Part shown: positions 17,801 to 25,977 of the stretch, in pieces
Layout: every line of letters starts with the position of its first letter
Position numbering within the stretch: the first letter of the stretch is position 1
Origin: JAFAXD01 sp963816775
GTDB taxonomy: Bacteria > Pseudomonadota > Alphaproteobacteria > Rhizobiales > Xanthobacteraceae
Reading direction: 5' to 3'
Assembly: GCA_963816775.1 (NCBI GenBank)
Contig: CAWFLX010000022.1
Span: 223,779 to 287,778, forward strand
DNA: 64,000 bases
Translations under genes and position numbers: made by a program
The notes under the pieces: generated by a model
What the model was told of the DNA's origin: nothing
The model's database searches: none
Seen by the model: only the letters and a program-made list of their open reading frames with translations

Positions 17801-18517
17801 GAACCAGTGACGCGCGCAGCGGTGCTTTACGTGTTCCGGGTGATGGTCAACGACGACATTCCGATGAATGCCGGCTGCCTGCGGCCGATCAACATCATCA
17901 TTCCAAAGCGCTCGATGCTGTCGCCCGAATATCCGGCCGCTGTGGTGGCAGGCAATGTCGAGACCTCGCAGGCCGTGACCAATTGTCTGTTCGGCGCGCT
18001 GGGAGCGCTGGCGGCCGCGCAGGGCACCATGAACAACCTCAACTTCGGCAACGACACCTATCAGTATTACGAGACGATTTGCTCAGGCTCGCCGGCCGGT
18101 CCGGGATTTCCCGGCACCGACGCCGTGCACACCCACATGACCAACACGCGGCTCACCGATCCGGAGATTCTGGAATTCCGCTACCCGGTCGTGCTGGAGG
18201 ATTTCCACGTTCGCGCGGCCTCGGGCGGACGCGGGCGCTGGAACGCGGGCGATGGCGTACGCCGCACCATCCGGTTCCTGGAGCGGATGGATTGCACAAT
18301 CCTGTCAGGCCACCGCCGGGTCCGGCCGTTCGGATTGGACGGAGGCGAAGCAGGCCAGGCCGGGGAAAATTCCGTGCGGCGGAACGATGGGCGGATCGAG
18401 ACGCTCGCCGGCTGCGACGCGACCGTGATCGAGGCTGGTGAGGCGATCATCATCCAGACGCCGACCGCGGGCGGGTATGGACATCCCGAATCAGCAAACA
18501 GGCGTCAAGAGGAATAA
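14867..18517 (+). CDS. Fused HyuA-HyuB hydantoinase / 5-oxoprolinase family protein
   Basis: 1216 residues, the length of ATP-dependent 5-oxoprolinases in which both subunits are fused. The N-terminal HyuA half starts DFWIDRGGTFTDV (ATPase-type phosphate loop) and includes GFDMGGTSTDV and NCFGGAGGQHACLVADALG. The HyuB half starts near residue 700 (VMLEVFNNLFMSIAEQMG) and includes PVHLGSMDRAVE, INAPYNGGTHLPD and SGGRGRWNAGDGVRR. It hydrolyses 5-oxoproline, hydantoin or a related lactam with ATP. It is divergent from the TRAP operon, 102 bp away, so that transporter may import its substrate (inference). Confidence 0.93.
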   Translation: MAAGTWDFWIDRGGTFTDVIGRAPDGSLVAHKLLSEFPEAYSDAAVQGIRNLLGLAPGAAIPRERIGSIKMGTTVATNALLERAGARTVLVTTHGFRDALKIGYQARPKIFARHIIKPQVLFERVVEVSERVRADGTIEQAPDLDAIRPALERARADGIEAVAIVFMHAYRFPAHEQRVAALAREIGFAQVSVSHEVSPLIKLVGRGDTTVVDAYLSPILRRYVAQVARDLGGSARRKSIVEQQHPRLMFMMSSGGLTSAGLFQGKDAILSGPAGGVVGMAETGRVAGFSHLIGFDMGGTSTDVSHFDGEYERAFETEVAGVRMRAPMMLIHTVAAGGGSILHFDGARFRVGPDSAGANPGPKCYRRGGPLAVTDANVMVGKLLPDFFPKIFGPAQNLPIDADAVKSAFASLARDVGGGRTPEEVADGFIRIAVENMANAIKKISVQRGYDVTRYVLNCFGGAGGQHACLVADALGMTKVLMHPFSSLLSAYGMGLANIRATREQALEEDFGDAALRPLEALGGRLGEDVKRELIQQGVPERQITVRLRAHIRYAGTDTPLVVEAGPLAAMKAAFEAAHRARFGFIDDTKALVIEAASAEAIGGGATFAEPSHAMTTAPLPAPIRHTRFYSSGRWHDANVFVRDQVAPGHHIDGPAIIIEPHQTIVVEAGWRAAITNKNHLLLERVVPIQRAHAIGTHADPVMLEVFNNLFMSIAEQMGVSLQNTAYSVNIKERLDFSCAVFAADGTLVANAPHMPVHLGSMDRAVETIIRENAGAIAPGDVYAINAPYNGGTHLPDITVCTPVFDDGGREILFWVASRGHHADVGGISPGSMSPNATTIAEEGVYIDNFKLVDGGRFCEQELHDLLTGVKYPARNPVQNINDLKAQIAANEKGVRELRKMVTQFTLPVVRAYMAHVQDNAAESVRRVIDALRDFEFSYEMDQGTVIKVKITVDRDKREATVDFTGTSPQQPTNFNAPEPVTRAAVLYVFRVMVNDDIPMNAGCLRPINIIIPKRSMLSPEYPAAVVAGNVETSQAVTNCLFGALGALAAAQGTMNNLNFGNDTYQYYETICSGSPAGPGFPGTDAVHTHMTNTRLTDPEILEFRYPVVLEDFHVRAASGGRGRWNAGDGVRRTIRFLERMDCTILSGHRRVRPFGLDGGEAGQAGENSVRRNDGRIETLAGCDATVIEAGEAIIIQTPTAGGYGHPESANRRQEE

Positions 18518-18557
18518 CCCTACCTGACGCCTGATATTTCTGATGTCCTGAAACCTG

Positions 18558-19505
18558 TTACGCCTGCTGAATCGCAGACAGCAGCCAGTTGCCGCCGCGC
18601 TCGCGCCGGAAGGTCCAAACCTCGGTCACGATCTGCGGATGATCGTCGCCTTCGACCACACGGCCGGTCGACCGGTCCACCATCTTGTCGACGAGCGAGA
18701 ACTTCATCGCCACCGTCGCGTAGTCGGTGGAACCTTCGCGCCAAGCTTCGGCAAGATCGCCCTGCACGAGCTTCACGTCGGACACCTGGTTTACGATCCC
18801 GCGGCTCGCATTGCGCGCCAAGTCCTCCGCGAAGTAGGACACCATTTCAGGCGTTGCCAGCGCGCGCACCGCGTTGAGATCTTCCTTGCTGTACGCCGCC
18901 TGGATCCCGTCCAGGAGATGCTCGAACGTATCGTAATCGGCGGGCACGATGCCGATCTGATCCGATGGGCCGGACGGTTGGGGCGCGCCGGCCCCCCCGC
19001 CGCCTAAATTTGTCGTCGCGTCGCGCAACATCGGTTGCCGACCGTAGCCTGGCGCGGCAAATGCCGGCTGCTGGCGCCGCTGCCACCAGTTCCAAATCAG
19101 CCGCGCCACGATGACGACCAGCACGATCTGGATGATGAGGCCAAGGATCGAGGCAAAACCTCCGAGTCCGCCAAACAACCCACTCCCGAACAGGAGGCCA
19201 AACAGACCTGCACCAAGGAAGCCCGCGGCGAGACCGCCCAGCAGACCGCCGCCGAACAGGCCACCTGGACGATTGAAGAGGCCTCCGGGACGGGCGAGGC
19301 CCGGCGCGGACGGCTGGGTCGCGGAGCGTTGCATTGGAGAAATCGACGGCGCGGTTGCGGTCGGCGCCGGCGTCGAAAATGTGCGCATGCCGCGGCTACC
19401 GAAACTGGAGCCGCCGCCACTACGCGCATCGGCAGTGCCGGCAACCAGCGCAAACGCGATGGCCGCAGCGCCAAACGTCGCTAGAACGCGACTAATCCGG
19501 ATCAT
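18558..19505 (-). CDS. Tim44-like domain membrane protein
   Basis: 315 residues. It has an N-terminal signal or anchor (FGAAAIAFALVAGTADA), a Gly/Phe/Leu-rich stretch (residues about 75-125, LFGGGLLGGLAAGFLGAGLF), one strong transmembrane segment (LGLIIQIVLVVIVARLIWNWW), then a C-terminal Tim44/MRPL45-like domain (about 190-312, DYDTFEHLLDGIQAAYSKEDLNALR-like, ending WTFRRERGGNWLLSAIQ). ATG 19505 is preceded by GGGAGGTAG. Bacterial Tim44-like proteins are envelope proteins of uncertain function. Confidence 0.85.
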   Translation of the reverse strand: MIRISRVLATFGAAAIAFALVAGTADARSGGGSSFGSRGMRTFSTPAPTATAPSISPMQRSATQPSAPGLARPGGLFNRPGGLFGGGLLGGLAAGFLGAGLFGLLFGSGLFGGLGGFASILGLIIQIVLVVIVARLIWNWWQRRQQPAFAAPGYGRQPMLRDATTNLGGGGAGAPQPSGPSDQIGIVPADYDTFEHLLDGIQAAYSKEDLNAVRALATPEMVSYFAEDLARNASRGIVNQVSDVKLVQGDLAEAWREGSTDYATVAMKFSLVDKMVDRSTGRVVEGDDHPQIVTEVWTFRRERGGNWLLSAIQQA

Positions 19506-19636
19506 GGCTACCTCCCAGCAAGCCCGTTAAGGGCCAAATTCGTTGCCGGACATATTGGGTATCTGGAGCGCGTTGGGAAGGGGGCGCGGTGTCGCGCTAC
19601 AACGCATTCAGAAGAACGCGAAAAACGTACGTGCGC

Positions 19637-21202
19637 TCAATGGGCTGCGGGCGCGCCCTGCGCCGCCGCCGGGACCGGGCGGCGCATCAGAACCGCCGTT
19701 ACGCCGAACACGGCGAACAGCAATGCCAACATCAGAAATACGTCGGCGAACGCCATCACGGTGCCCTGCACGCGCGCGAGCAGCATCATCTGTTTGATGG
19801 CCATGGGCTGCGCGTCGGCGCCGAACGCGGAGAACCGCTGGGTCAGGGTGGAAAACATGGCGTCAGCCGGCTGACGGCCCCACGCTACGCTCTCGTGCAG
19901 CCGCGCAAAATGCAGGTCCATGCGATCGTCGAGCACGGTGTTGAGCGCGGCCAATCCGAAGGCGCCACCGAGATTGCGGGTGAGATTGAACAGGCCGGAC
20001 GCGTTCTTGAGCCGCTCCGGCGGCAGCGTGCCCAGCGCCAGGTTGGTGATCGGCACCATGGCAAACATCAGTCCGACGCCGCGCAGCACCTGCGGCATGA
20101 AGATCTGCCAAAAGTCGAAGTCCTTGGTCAGGTAGGTCATCTGCCAGGACCCGGCTGCGAAGGTCATGAACCCGAACACCAGCATGATGCGCGGGTCGAC
20201 CTTGTCCATCATGCGGCCGACGATCGGAGCACACACGAACATCGCGATCCCGGACACGAACATGGTTTCGCCGATCATCAGCGCGTCGTAGCCGCGCACG
20301 CGCGCCAGGTAGAGCGGGTAAAGATACGTCAGCCCGTAAAGCCCGATACCGAGCACGAACGAGAACATGCTGCCGAGCGCGAAATTCCGATTGGTGAAGG
20401 CCTTGAGATCGACGATCGGCTGCGACGCCGCGAACACGCGGACGAAGAACGCAACCGCGGCCAGCGCGGACAGCACCGCGAACAACGTGATGGTCTCGTC
20501 GTCGAACCAGTTGTAGCGCTGGCCTTCCTCGAGCACGTATTCGAGCGAGCCGAGAAACGCCGCCATGAAGATGAGGCCCCACCAGTCGAACTGTTCGAAC
20601 AGCTTCAGGTTCGGCTTATCGAAATCGATCAGCGCGGCGGTCGCGCCGACCACGCCGATGCCGGGCAGGATGTTGATAAAAAACAGCCAATGCCAGGACA
20701 GCGCATCGGTGAGATAGCCGCCGACGGTCGGGCCGATGGTCGGCGCCAGGGTCGCAATCAACCCGATCATGGGCACGATGATCGGCATGCGCGAGCGCGG
20801 AAACACCGTATAGGCGGACGCAAAGACGGTCGGGATCATGCCGCCGCCGATGAAACCCTGGATCGCGCGCCAGACGATCATCTAACTCATGGACGTGGAC
20901 AGCCCGCACATCAGGCTGGCGAACGTGAAGCCGGCGGCGGATCCCGCGAACATCCAGCGGGTGCCGAGCGCGCGCGACAGAAAGCCGGACAGTGGGATCG
21001 CGACGACCTCCGCGATCAGGTAGGACGTCTGCACCCACGAGATTTCGTCCGCCGAGGCGGCGAGCCCGGCTTGAATCTCGGTCAACGATGCCGACACGAC
21101 CTGGATGTCGAGGAACGCCATGAACATCCCGAAACACATCGCGAGGAACGCGATCAGCCGGCGCGGATTGATGCGGTCGGAGGCGAGTGTGTCGATAGTC
21201 AT
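19637..21202 (-). pseudogene. emrB: EmrB/DHA2 family MFS efflux permease interrupted by an in-frame TAG
   Basis: The full-length DHA2 transporter frame (522 codons, 14 expected helices) runs from ATG 21202 to 19637, but one TAG at 20882-20884 falls after residue 106, in the loop before helix 4. The sequence reads LCGLSTSMS, stop, then MIVWRAIQGFIGGGMIP, where relatives have one ordinary residue. No frame change occurs, and the codon after TAG is ATG, so reinitiation is possible. The N-terminal part carries helices 1-3; the rest (414 residues) carries LAPTIGPTVGGYL (motif C) and the remaining helices. It is either a nonsense pseudogene, a split protein, or a sequencing error. Confidence 0.8.
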
Positions 21203-21241
21203 GGAAGCACCAGGATGCGGTGTCCGGTGGTCGCTACGCGT

Positions 21242-22507
21242 TTAGTTGCCTCCGATGCCGACGCGCGGCATCGCCATGCGGGTCGGTGTCGGCGCGCCCT
21301 CATCGGCGACAGTTGTTGGCTTGGTGTTGATGCTCACGACCACCGACATGCCGGGCCGCAGCAGCCCTTGCGTCGCAACCTCGGCCGGAACGCGTACGCG
21401 CACCGGGACGCGCTGCACGATCTTGGTGAAATTGCCGGTCGCGTTGTCGGGCGGGAGCAACGAGAACACCGCGCCGGACGCGGGCGCAAAGCTGTCCACG
21501 GTCCCCTCGATGGCATGCTCCGGCAGTGCGTCGACGCTGATCGCAACCTTCTGCCCCGGGCGAAGGCGAGCGAGCTGGGTTTCCTTGAAGTTGGCGTCGA
21601 TATAAACGGCATCGAGCGGGACCAGGCTGGCGAGCCGCTGACCGGTCTGCATATAGTCGCCGGTCTGCACCGCGCGATTACCGATCACGCCGTCGATCGG
21701 TGCACGAATTTCCGTGAACGCAAGATCCCGGTCCGCCTTGGCCGCGGCCGTGCGCAGTTCGGCGAGTGCGCGCTGTGCCTCGAGTTCCTGCGCTTGCGTC
21801 ACTTCAACGTTGGCTTGCGAGGCGGCCAGTGCGGCCTGTGCACCGGCAACCGCGGCGCGCGCCTGGTCGCGGTTGGCCTGCGCGGTCTCGAGCGCCTGAT
21901 GGCTCGCGAAGTCCTTCGATGCCAGTGCTTGCTGACGGGTTAGTTCGGCGTCGGCGCGAACCCTGCCCGCCTCGGCGGAAGCGAGCTGGGCTTGGGCCTG
22001 TTCGACGCCGGCCTTGCTCGCGACAATCTGACGATCGATTCGCGCGACGGTCGCTTCCTGGCTCGCCACTTTTCCGTGGGCCAATTCCGCGGCCAACCGG
22101 TAGTCGCCATCGTCGATGGTCGCGATGACTTCGCCGGCGCGCACGCGCTGGTTATCGGTGATCTGAATCGTCGCCAGATAGCCAGGCACCTTGGCGGCAA
22201 GCGTCGTGTTGTGGGCGTAGACGTAAGCGTCGTCCGTCGAAACCGTGAAGCGGCCAACCGTCCACCAGTATTCGCCGTACCAAGCGGCAGTTCCCAGGAC
22301 GACTACCAGCGCGGCACCCAAGATCAGGCGGCGGCGCCCGGACCGGCGCTTGCGACCACCGGTCTGCGGCGGCGTCACCTCGACGGCGGGTTGCGGCGCC
22401 GGGGCCGGACCCCGCGCGGCCGGAAGAGCGATCTCATCGGGCGGAGACCCATCCGCTACCAGGTTAAGATGGCTATGCTGTTCTGATCGCTCGGGTTTTG
22501 CGCTCAT
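21242..22507 (-). CDS. emrA: HlyD/EmrA-type membrane fusion protein
   Basis: 421 residues. It has a cytoplasmic basic N-terminus, one membrane anchor (LILGAALVVVLGTAAWYGEYW, about 64-84), then the periplasmic adaptor: a lipoyl half (KVPGYLATIQITDNQRVRAGEVIATID), a long alpha-hairpin (about 140-230, rich in Ala/Gln/Glu), the second lipoyl half (EIRAPIDGVIGNRAVQTGDYM) and a beta-barrel (LRPGQKVAISVDA). ATG 22507 is preferred; an in-frame TTG lies 6 bp upstream. It partners the EmrB permease 39 bp downstream, exporting toxic hydrophobic compounds. TetR-type operators lie in front. Confidence 0.92.
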   Translation of the reverse strand: MSAKPERSEQHSHLNLVADGSPPDEIALPAARGPAPAPQPAVEVTPPQTGGRKRRSGRRRLILGAALVVVLGTAAWYGEYWWTVGRFTVSTDDAYVYAHNTTLAAKVPGYLATIQITDNQRVRAGEVIATIDDGDYRLAAELAHGKVASQEATVARIDRQIVASKAGVEQAQAQLASAEAGRVRADAELTRQQALASKDFASHQALETAQANRDQARAAVAGAQAALAASQANVEVTQAQELEAQRALAELRTAAAKADRDLAFTEIRAPIDGVIGNRAVQTGDYMQTGQRLASLVPLDAVYIDANFKETQLARLRPGQKVAISVDALPEHAIEGTVDSFAPASGAVFSLLPPDNATGNFTKIVQRVPVRVRVPAEVATQGLLRPGMSVVVSINTKPTTVADEGAPTPTRMAMPRVGIGGN

Positions 22508-22540
22508 GGACAAGTCCCAATCGGTAACTCTAAGTGCCGT

Positions 22541-22559
22541 TGACCGAACGGTTCGGTCA
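22541..22559. promoter_or_regulatory. TetR-type operator 1 (19-bp palindrome)
   Basis: TGACCGAACGGTTCGGTCA is a palindrome apart from its central base, placed 34 bp upstream of the emrA start. It is the exact reverse complement of the second operator at 22594-22612. Its location between emrA and the divergent tetR gene makes it a likely site for that regulator. Confidence 0.8.
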
Positions 22560-22593
22560 CTTGGATAGACCTCATCGGGGCACCTGTCAATAC

Positions 22594-22612
22594 TGACCGA
22601 ACCGTTCGGTCA
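22594..22612. promoter_or_regulatory. TetR-type operator 2 (19-bp palindrome)
   Basis: TGACCGAACCGTTCGGTCA, identical to operator 1 except for the inverted central base. The centres are 53 bp apart, about five helical turns, so dimers would sit on the same face of the DNA. It is expected to control the divergent tetR gene. Confidence 0.8.
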
Positions 22613-22675
22613 TTGCGTCGCGGACGATTCGCGCCTATGTTTTCGGTAACCGAACCCGCCTGCGGAAACGCCATC

Positions 22676-23314
22676 ATGACCCTTCAAGCCGAACTCGCCC
22701 GCCCGGCCCGAGCCTCCGAAGACGACGGCGCCAAGCGGCGCCAAATCCTCGACGGCGCGATGGCGGTGTTTCTTGAAAAGGGCTTCGACGCGGCCAGCAT
22801 GGGCGAGATCGCTCGCGCGGCCGGTGTGTCGAAGGGTACGCTCTACGTTTACTTCGACGACAAGCAGGCACTGTTTGACGCGATCGTGCAGGAGGCCTGC
22901 CACGTCCACGCCGAGCGCGTGTTCGAATTCGATAACGCGGACCACGACGTCGCCGAAGTGCTGACGCGGCTTGGCGTTGCCTTTGCCATGGTGATGTGCC
23001 GGCCCGAACAGATGTCGGCGGTTCGAACCGTCATCGCGATTGCCGAGCGCATGCCCGAACTCGGCCGCAAGTTCTACGCGACCGGCCCCGCCCGCGGCAT
23101 CGCCAAGCTCGCCGCATATCTTGATGCGCAAGTCGCAGCCGGCGTGATCGCCGTCGACGATACCGAAGTCGCCGCCGCACAGTTCATCGACGGCGGGCTG
23201 TCCATGCTGTTCAAACCGGTGTTGTTCAACTACGACATCCCGAGCGCGGAGCGGATCGAATACGTCGTGCGTATCGCTGTGCGCACGTTCATGGCGGCGT
23301 ACGGCCGACGATAG
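22676..23314 (+). CDS. TetR/AcrR family transcriptional regulator
   Basis: 212 residues. The N-terminal helix-turn-helix is MGEIARAAGVSKGTLYVYFDDKQ-like (about residues 41-62), and the C-terminal ligand/dimer domain contains MPELGRKFYATGPARGI. ATG 22676 places the HTH at the usual distance; in-frame starts at 22613 and 22637 would give longer versions, and 22637 overlaps a weaker palindrome (TTCGGTAACCGAA). It is divergent from emrAB and probably represses both itself and the pump through the two 19-bp sites. Confidence 0.9.
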   Translation: MTLQAELARPARASEDDGAKRRQILDGAMAVFLEKGFDAASMGEIARAAGVSKGTLYVYFDDKQALFDAIVQEACHVHAERVFEFDNADHDVAEVLTRLGVAFAMVMCRPEQMSAVRTVIAIAERMPELGRKFYATGPARGIAKLAAYLDAQVAAGVIAVDDTEVAAAQFIDGGLSMLFKPVLFNYDIPSAERIEYVVRIAVRTFMAAYGRR

Positions 23315-23325
23315 CTTTATTCCTG

Positions 23326-23374
23326 GAGCATGATCTTTTCCGAAAACCGGTATCCACTTTTCGGGATCATGCTC
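23326..23374. repeat. 49-bp GAGCATGATC palindromic repeat, copy 2
   Basis: Same arms, length and orientation as the element at 12479-12527, with three substitutions in the core. It lies between tetR and the extensin-like gene (convergent), and its right edge contributes the TAG stop codon of the extensin-like gene (23374-23376). Confidence 0.85.
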
Positions 23375-24498
23375 TAGTAACGCGCGCCCTGCCGCGAGAA
23401 CTCCTCGCTCTCGTAATACTCATCGCCGGCCGGCTCACGCCGGCGGTTCGCCGCGGATGACATTCGCTGTGGCGGCGCCAGCATGCCGCGCTGTGCCAGG
23501 CGGGATTGCGCGCGCGCCGCGACCTCCTCGCCCGAGACCGCTTCCGGATTGCAGATGCGCGTTCCGCTCGAGCGCCGCATCAGATCGACGTGGATGTGAT
23601 CGTAGTGGAACGAATTCGAGCCCGGCGCCAGCACCGTCATGAACTGCTCGCAGGCGGCCGCCTCGACGTCACGCAGGAACCCCTGTTCCTCCGGCATACC
23701 GCGCCAGCCGTCGCGCACCGTAACGGTGCGCCCGTTGGCGAGCGTGAACGCGGCGATATCGAGCGCGTTGCCAAAGGCATGTTCGGAAACATGCGCGCCC
23801 GGTTGGCCATTCATGCCGCGGCAGGAATAGGCCGAAATCTGTTTGATCTCGACGACCGGGCTTCCGAACCAACGCTGCGCCGCGGGTTGGATCGCATCCG
23901 TTACCCAACGATCGAGCGCCGAAACGATCGGACAGGCGAGCGTCGCGGGCGGTGCCACGGCCGCGACGGTTGCGGCAGCCACGGGAGCGCGGGCTGGTCC
24001 GAGCGGCATCGGCGAGCCCGCTGCGGCGGGCGCGCCCTGCGGCCCGCGATAGCGATACGGATCATCGAGCGGTGCGATTGCGGCTGCCGGGCGGCGCGTG
24101 TCGATGGGCTCATTGGGCGGCGCGTAGGCCGGCGTCGCGCGAGCAGGCGAATAGGCCGGCGTTGGTTGATAGGTTGGCGTGCGCTGATAGTTTGGCGCGG
24201 CCTGGTAGCTCGGGGACTGCGGCACCAAGCCCGGCGGACGGACCTCATCGGCGTAGCCAAGCGGAGACCCCTCACCGAGCACTGCGACCTTGAGCGGAAA
24301 GTCCGCCCCGCAGATTCCGGGTCCCTGAATCGGGCTCAGCAACGCGACGCCCGGCCCCTCTCTGACCGCGCCCGATTTGAGGCATGCCTCTTCGGCTTCG
24401 CGCCGCCATGGCTCGCGCTCCGCAAACCACGAGCCGCCACAGCCCGCGAGTACAAGCAGCAGGACGGAGCCGCCGAGATAGCGATAAACCGCGCGCAT
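23374..24498 (-). CDS. Extensin-like domain lipoprotein (VanY-like carboxypeptidase fold)
   Basis: 374 residues. It has a lipoprotein signal peptide with lipobox LAGC (Cys about 20), then a low-complexity Pro/Tyr/Ala linker (about 88-185 with repeats of the YQxTPTY/YxPAPAY kind), then an extensin-like C-terminal domain (about 190-335). That domain has SEHAFGNALDIAAF and FHYDHIHVDL, the His/Asp residues of a zinc D-Ala-D-Ala-carboxypeptidase-like site. It is probably anchored in the envelope and acts on peptidoglycan. Its last residues and stop abut a palindromic repeat. Confidence 0.85.
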   Translation of the reverse strand: MRAVYRYLGGSVLLLVLAGCGGSWFAEREPWRREAEEACLKSGAVREGPGVALLSPIQGPGICGADFPLKVAVLGEGSPLGYADEVRPPGLVPQSPSYQAAPNYQRTPTYQPTPAYSPARATPAYAPPNEPIDTRRPAAAIAPLDDPYRYRGPQGAPAAAGSPMPLGPARAPVAAATVAAVAPPATLACPIVSALDRWVTDAIQPAAQRWFGSPVVEIKQISAYSCRGMNGQPGAHVSEHAFGNALDIAAFTLANGRTVTVRDGWRGMPEEQGFLRDVEAAACEQFMTVLAPGSNSFHYDHIHVDLMRRSSGTRICNPEAVSGEEVAARAQSRLAQRGMLAPPQRMSSAANRRREPAGDEYYESEEFSRQGARY

Positions 24499-24624
24499 GG
24501 ACCGACCATGCGAGGCGCGTTGTTAACGGCTCTTCAATACTGATGGGCGGATTTGCGGCAGTTCGGAATATGGTTAAGCAGAACATGGACTTCGCGGTCC
24601 GGGACCACCGCCAGGGAGACCTTC

Positions 24625-25887
24625 ATGCTGTCTGCGCTTGATCTTGCCCGACGGATCGAACATGGCGAGCTGCCGCTGGCCGCGGTGGTCGGCGCGTGCG
24701 CGGACGCGATCGCGGCGCAGGAAGCCGAGATCGGCGCGTTCGCGGCGCTCGACCTGGCTGGGACCGAACGGCAGGCCAAGAGCGCCGGCGAACGGCTGAC
24801 GACGTTGCCGCTGCGCGGGTTGCCGATCGGCGTCAAGGACATCATCGACACGGTGGATTTTCCGACGAGCTACGGGTCGCCGATCTATGCGGGCCGTCGC
24901 CCGACGAGCGATGCGCCGATCGTCTCGATGATCCGCCGCGCCGGCGGCATTGTGATCGGGAAAACCGTCACCACCCCGTTCGCGTATCTCGACCCGGGCA
25001 AGACCCGCAATCCGCGCAACCCGGCGCATACGCCCGGAGGTTCATCGTCGGGGTCGGCCGCAGCGGTTGCGGCCGGCATGGTGCCGATCGCGCTCGGAAC
25101 CCAAACCGGCGGTTCGATCATTCGGCCGGCCGCGTTTTGCGGCGTCGCCGGCTTCAAGCCGTCGTTTCGCCTGCTGCCGACGGCCGGGATCAAATGCTTC
25201 TCCTGGTCGCTCGACACCGCCGGCGTTTTCGCCGCCGGCGTCGCGGATGCGGCGTTCGCGACCGCGGCGATCACCGGGCGCGATCTGCGCGTTGACCAGC
25301 AGGTGCCCGCCCCACCACGCCTTGCGCTCGTGCGCACGCATGCGTGGGCCGAGGCAAGCGACGCCATGCGGGCCGCGATCGAGGGCACCGCGCGCGCGGC
25401 CGAGGCCAAGGGCGCTCAATTGAGCGAACTCGTGCTGCCCGCAATCTTCGAAGACGCCGCGAACGCGTTCGCGGCGATACAAGGCTATGAGGCGTGGCGC
25501 GCGTATGCCTTCGAATACGATCATCATCGCGACGAGCTGCCGCCGCGCCTCGCCGACCTGCTCGACAAGGCCGCCGCCATCACGCCCGAGGATTACGATG
25601 CCGGGCGCCGCGTCGCCAAGCGGGCGCGGCGAATTTTGGCGGAGCAGATGGCCGAGGTCGACGTGCTGCTCACGCCGTCCTCACCAGGCGCGGCACCTAA
25701 GGGATTGGACTTCCTCGGCACGCCGTCGTTCAACCGGCTGTGGACCCTGATGGGCACGCCGTGCATCAACGTGCCGGGCCTGGTGGATGCCGACGGAATG
25801 CCACTCGGCGTCCAGATCGTCGGCCGGTTTGCGCGCGACCGTTCGATGCTCGCGGCGGCATTGTTTGTCGAGCAGGTGATTGCGTAG
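24625..25887 (+). CDS. Amidase signature family enzyme
   Basis: 420 residues. The Ser-cisSer-Lys triad region is visible: K71 in GVKDIID, the serine cluster GGSSSGS at 138-144 and S164 in TGGSIIRPA. It hydrolyses an amide to a carboxylate and ammonia; the substrate is unknown. The start at 24625 has GGGAG upstream; the longer frame from 24553 is not conserved. It converges with the HpaB-family gene. The C-terminus (MLAAALFVEQVIA) ends in a TAG that lies within a palindromic repeat arm. Confidence 0.9.
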   Translation: MLSALDLARRIEHGELPLAAVVGACADAIAAQEAEIGAFAALDLAGTERQAKSAGERLTTLPLRGLPIGVKDIIDTVDFPTSYGSPIYAGRRPTSDAPIVSMIRRAGGIVIGKTVTTPFAYLDPGKTRNPRNPAHTPGGSSSGSAAAVAAGMVPIALGTQTGGSIIRPAAFCGVAGFKPSFRLLPTAGIKCFSWSLDTAGVFAAGVADAAFATAAITGRDLRVDQQVPAPPRLALVRTHAWAEASDAMRAAIEGTARAAEAKGAQLSELVLPAIFEDAANAFAAIQGYEAWRAYAFEYDHHRDELPPRLADLLDKAAAITPEDYDAGRRVAKRARRILAEQMAEVDVLLTPSSPGAAPKGLDFLGTPSFNRLWTLMGTPCINVPGLVDADGMPLGVQIVGRFARDRSMLAAALFVEQVIA

Positions 25888-25977
25888 GATGGGTTGAGCC
25901 AAGCGAAACCCATCGTTTTCCCAACGTTCGAGGGTGATCGGTTCCACCGCATCAAATGCGGGGTCAACCCAACCTAC
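25884..25977. repeat. Palindromic intergenic repeat between convergent genes
   Basis: It begins GTAGGATGGGTT and ends AACCCAACCTAC, with an inner pair GGTTGAGCC/GGGTCAACC. The left arm includes the amidase stop codon (25885-25887) and the right arm includes the hpaB stop codon (25974-25976). It is the class of short GTAGG...CCTAC palindromes found between genes in Bradyrhizobium relatives. Confidence 0.75.

Noticed and set aside
19589..21943. 784-codon open frame on the plus strand
   Set aside because: It lies antisense to the EmrB/EmrA genes, which carry clear family motifs. The product is a low-complexity His/Arg/Asp-rich sequence typical of reverse-strand shadows in GC-rich DNA.
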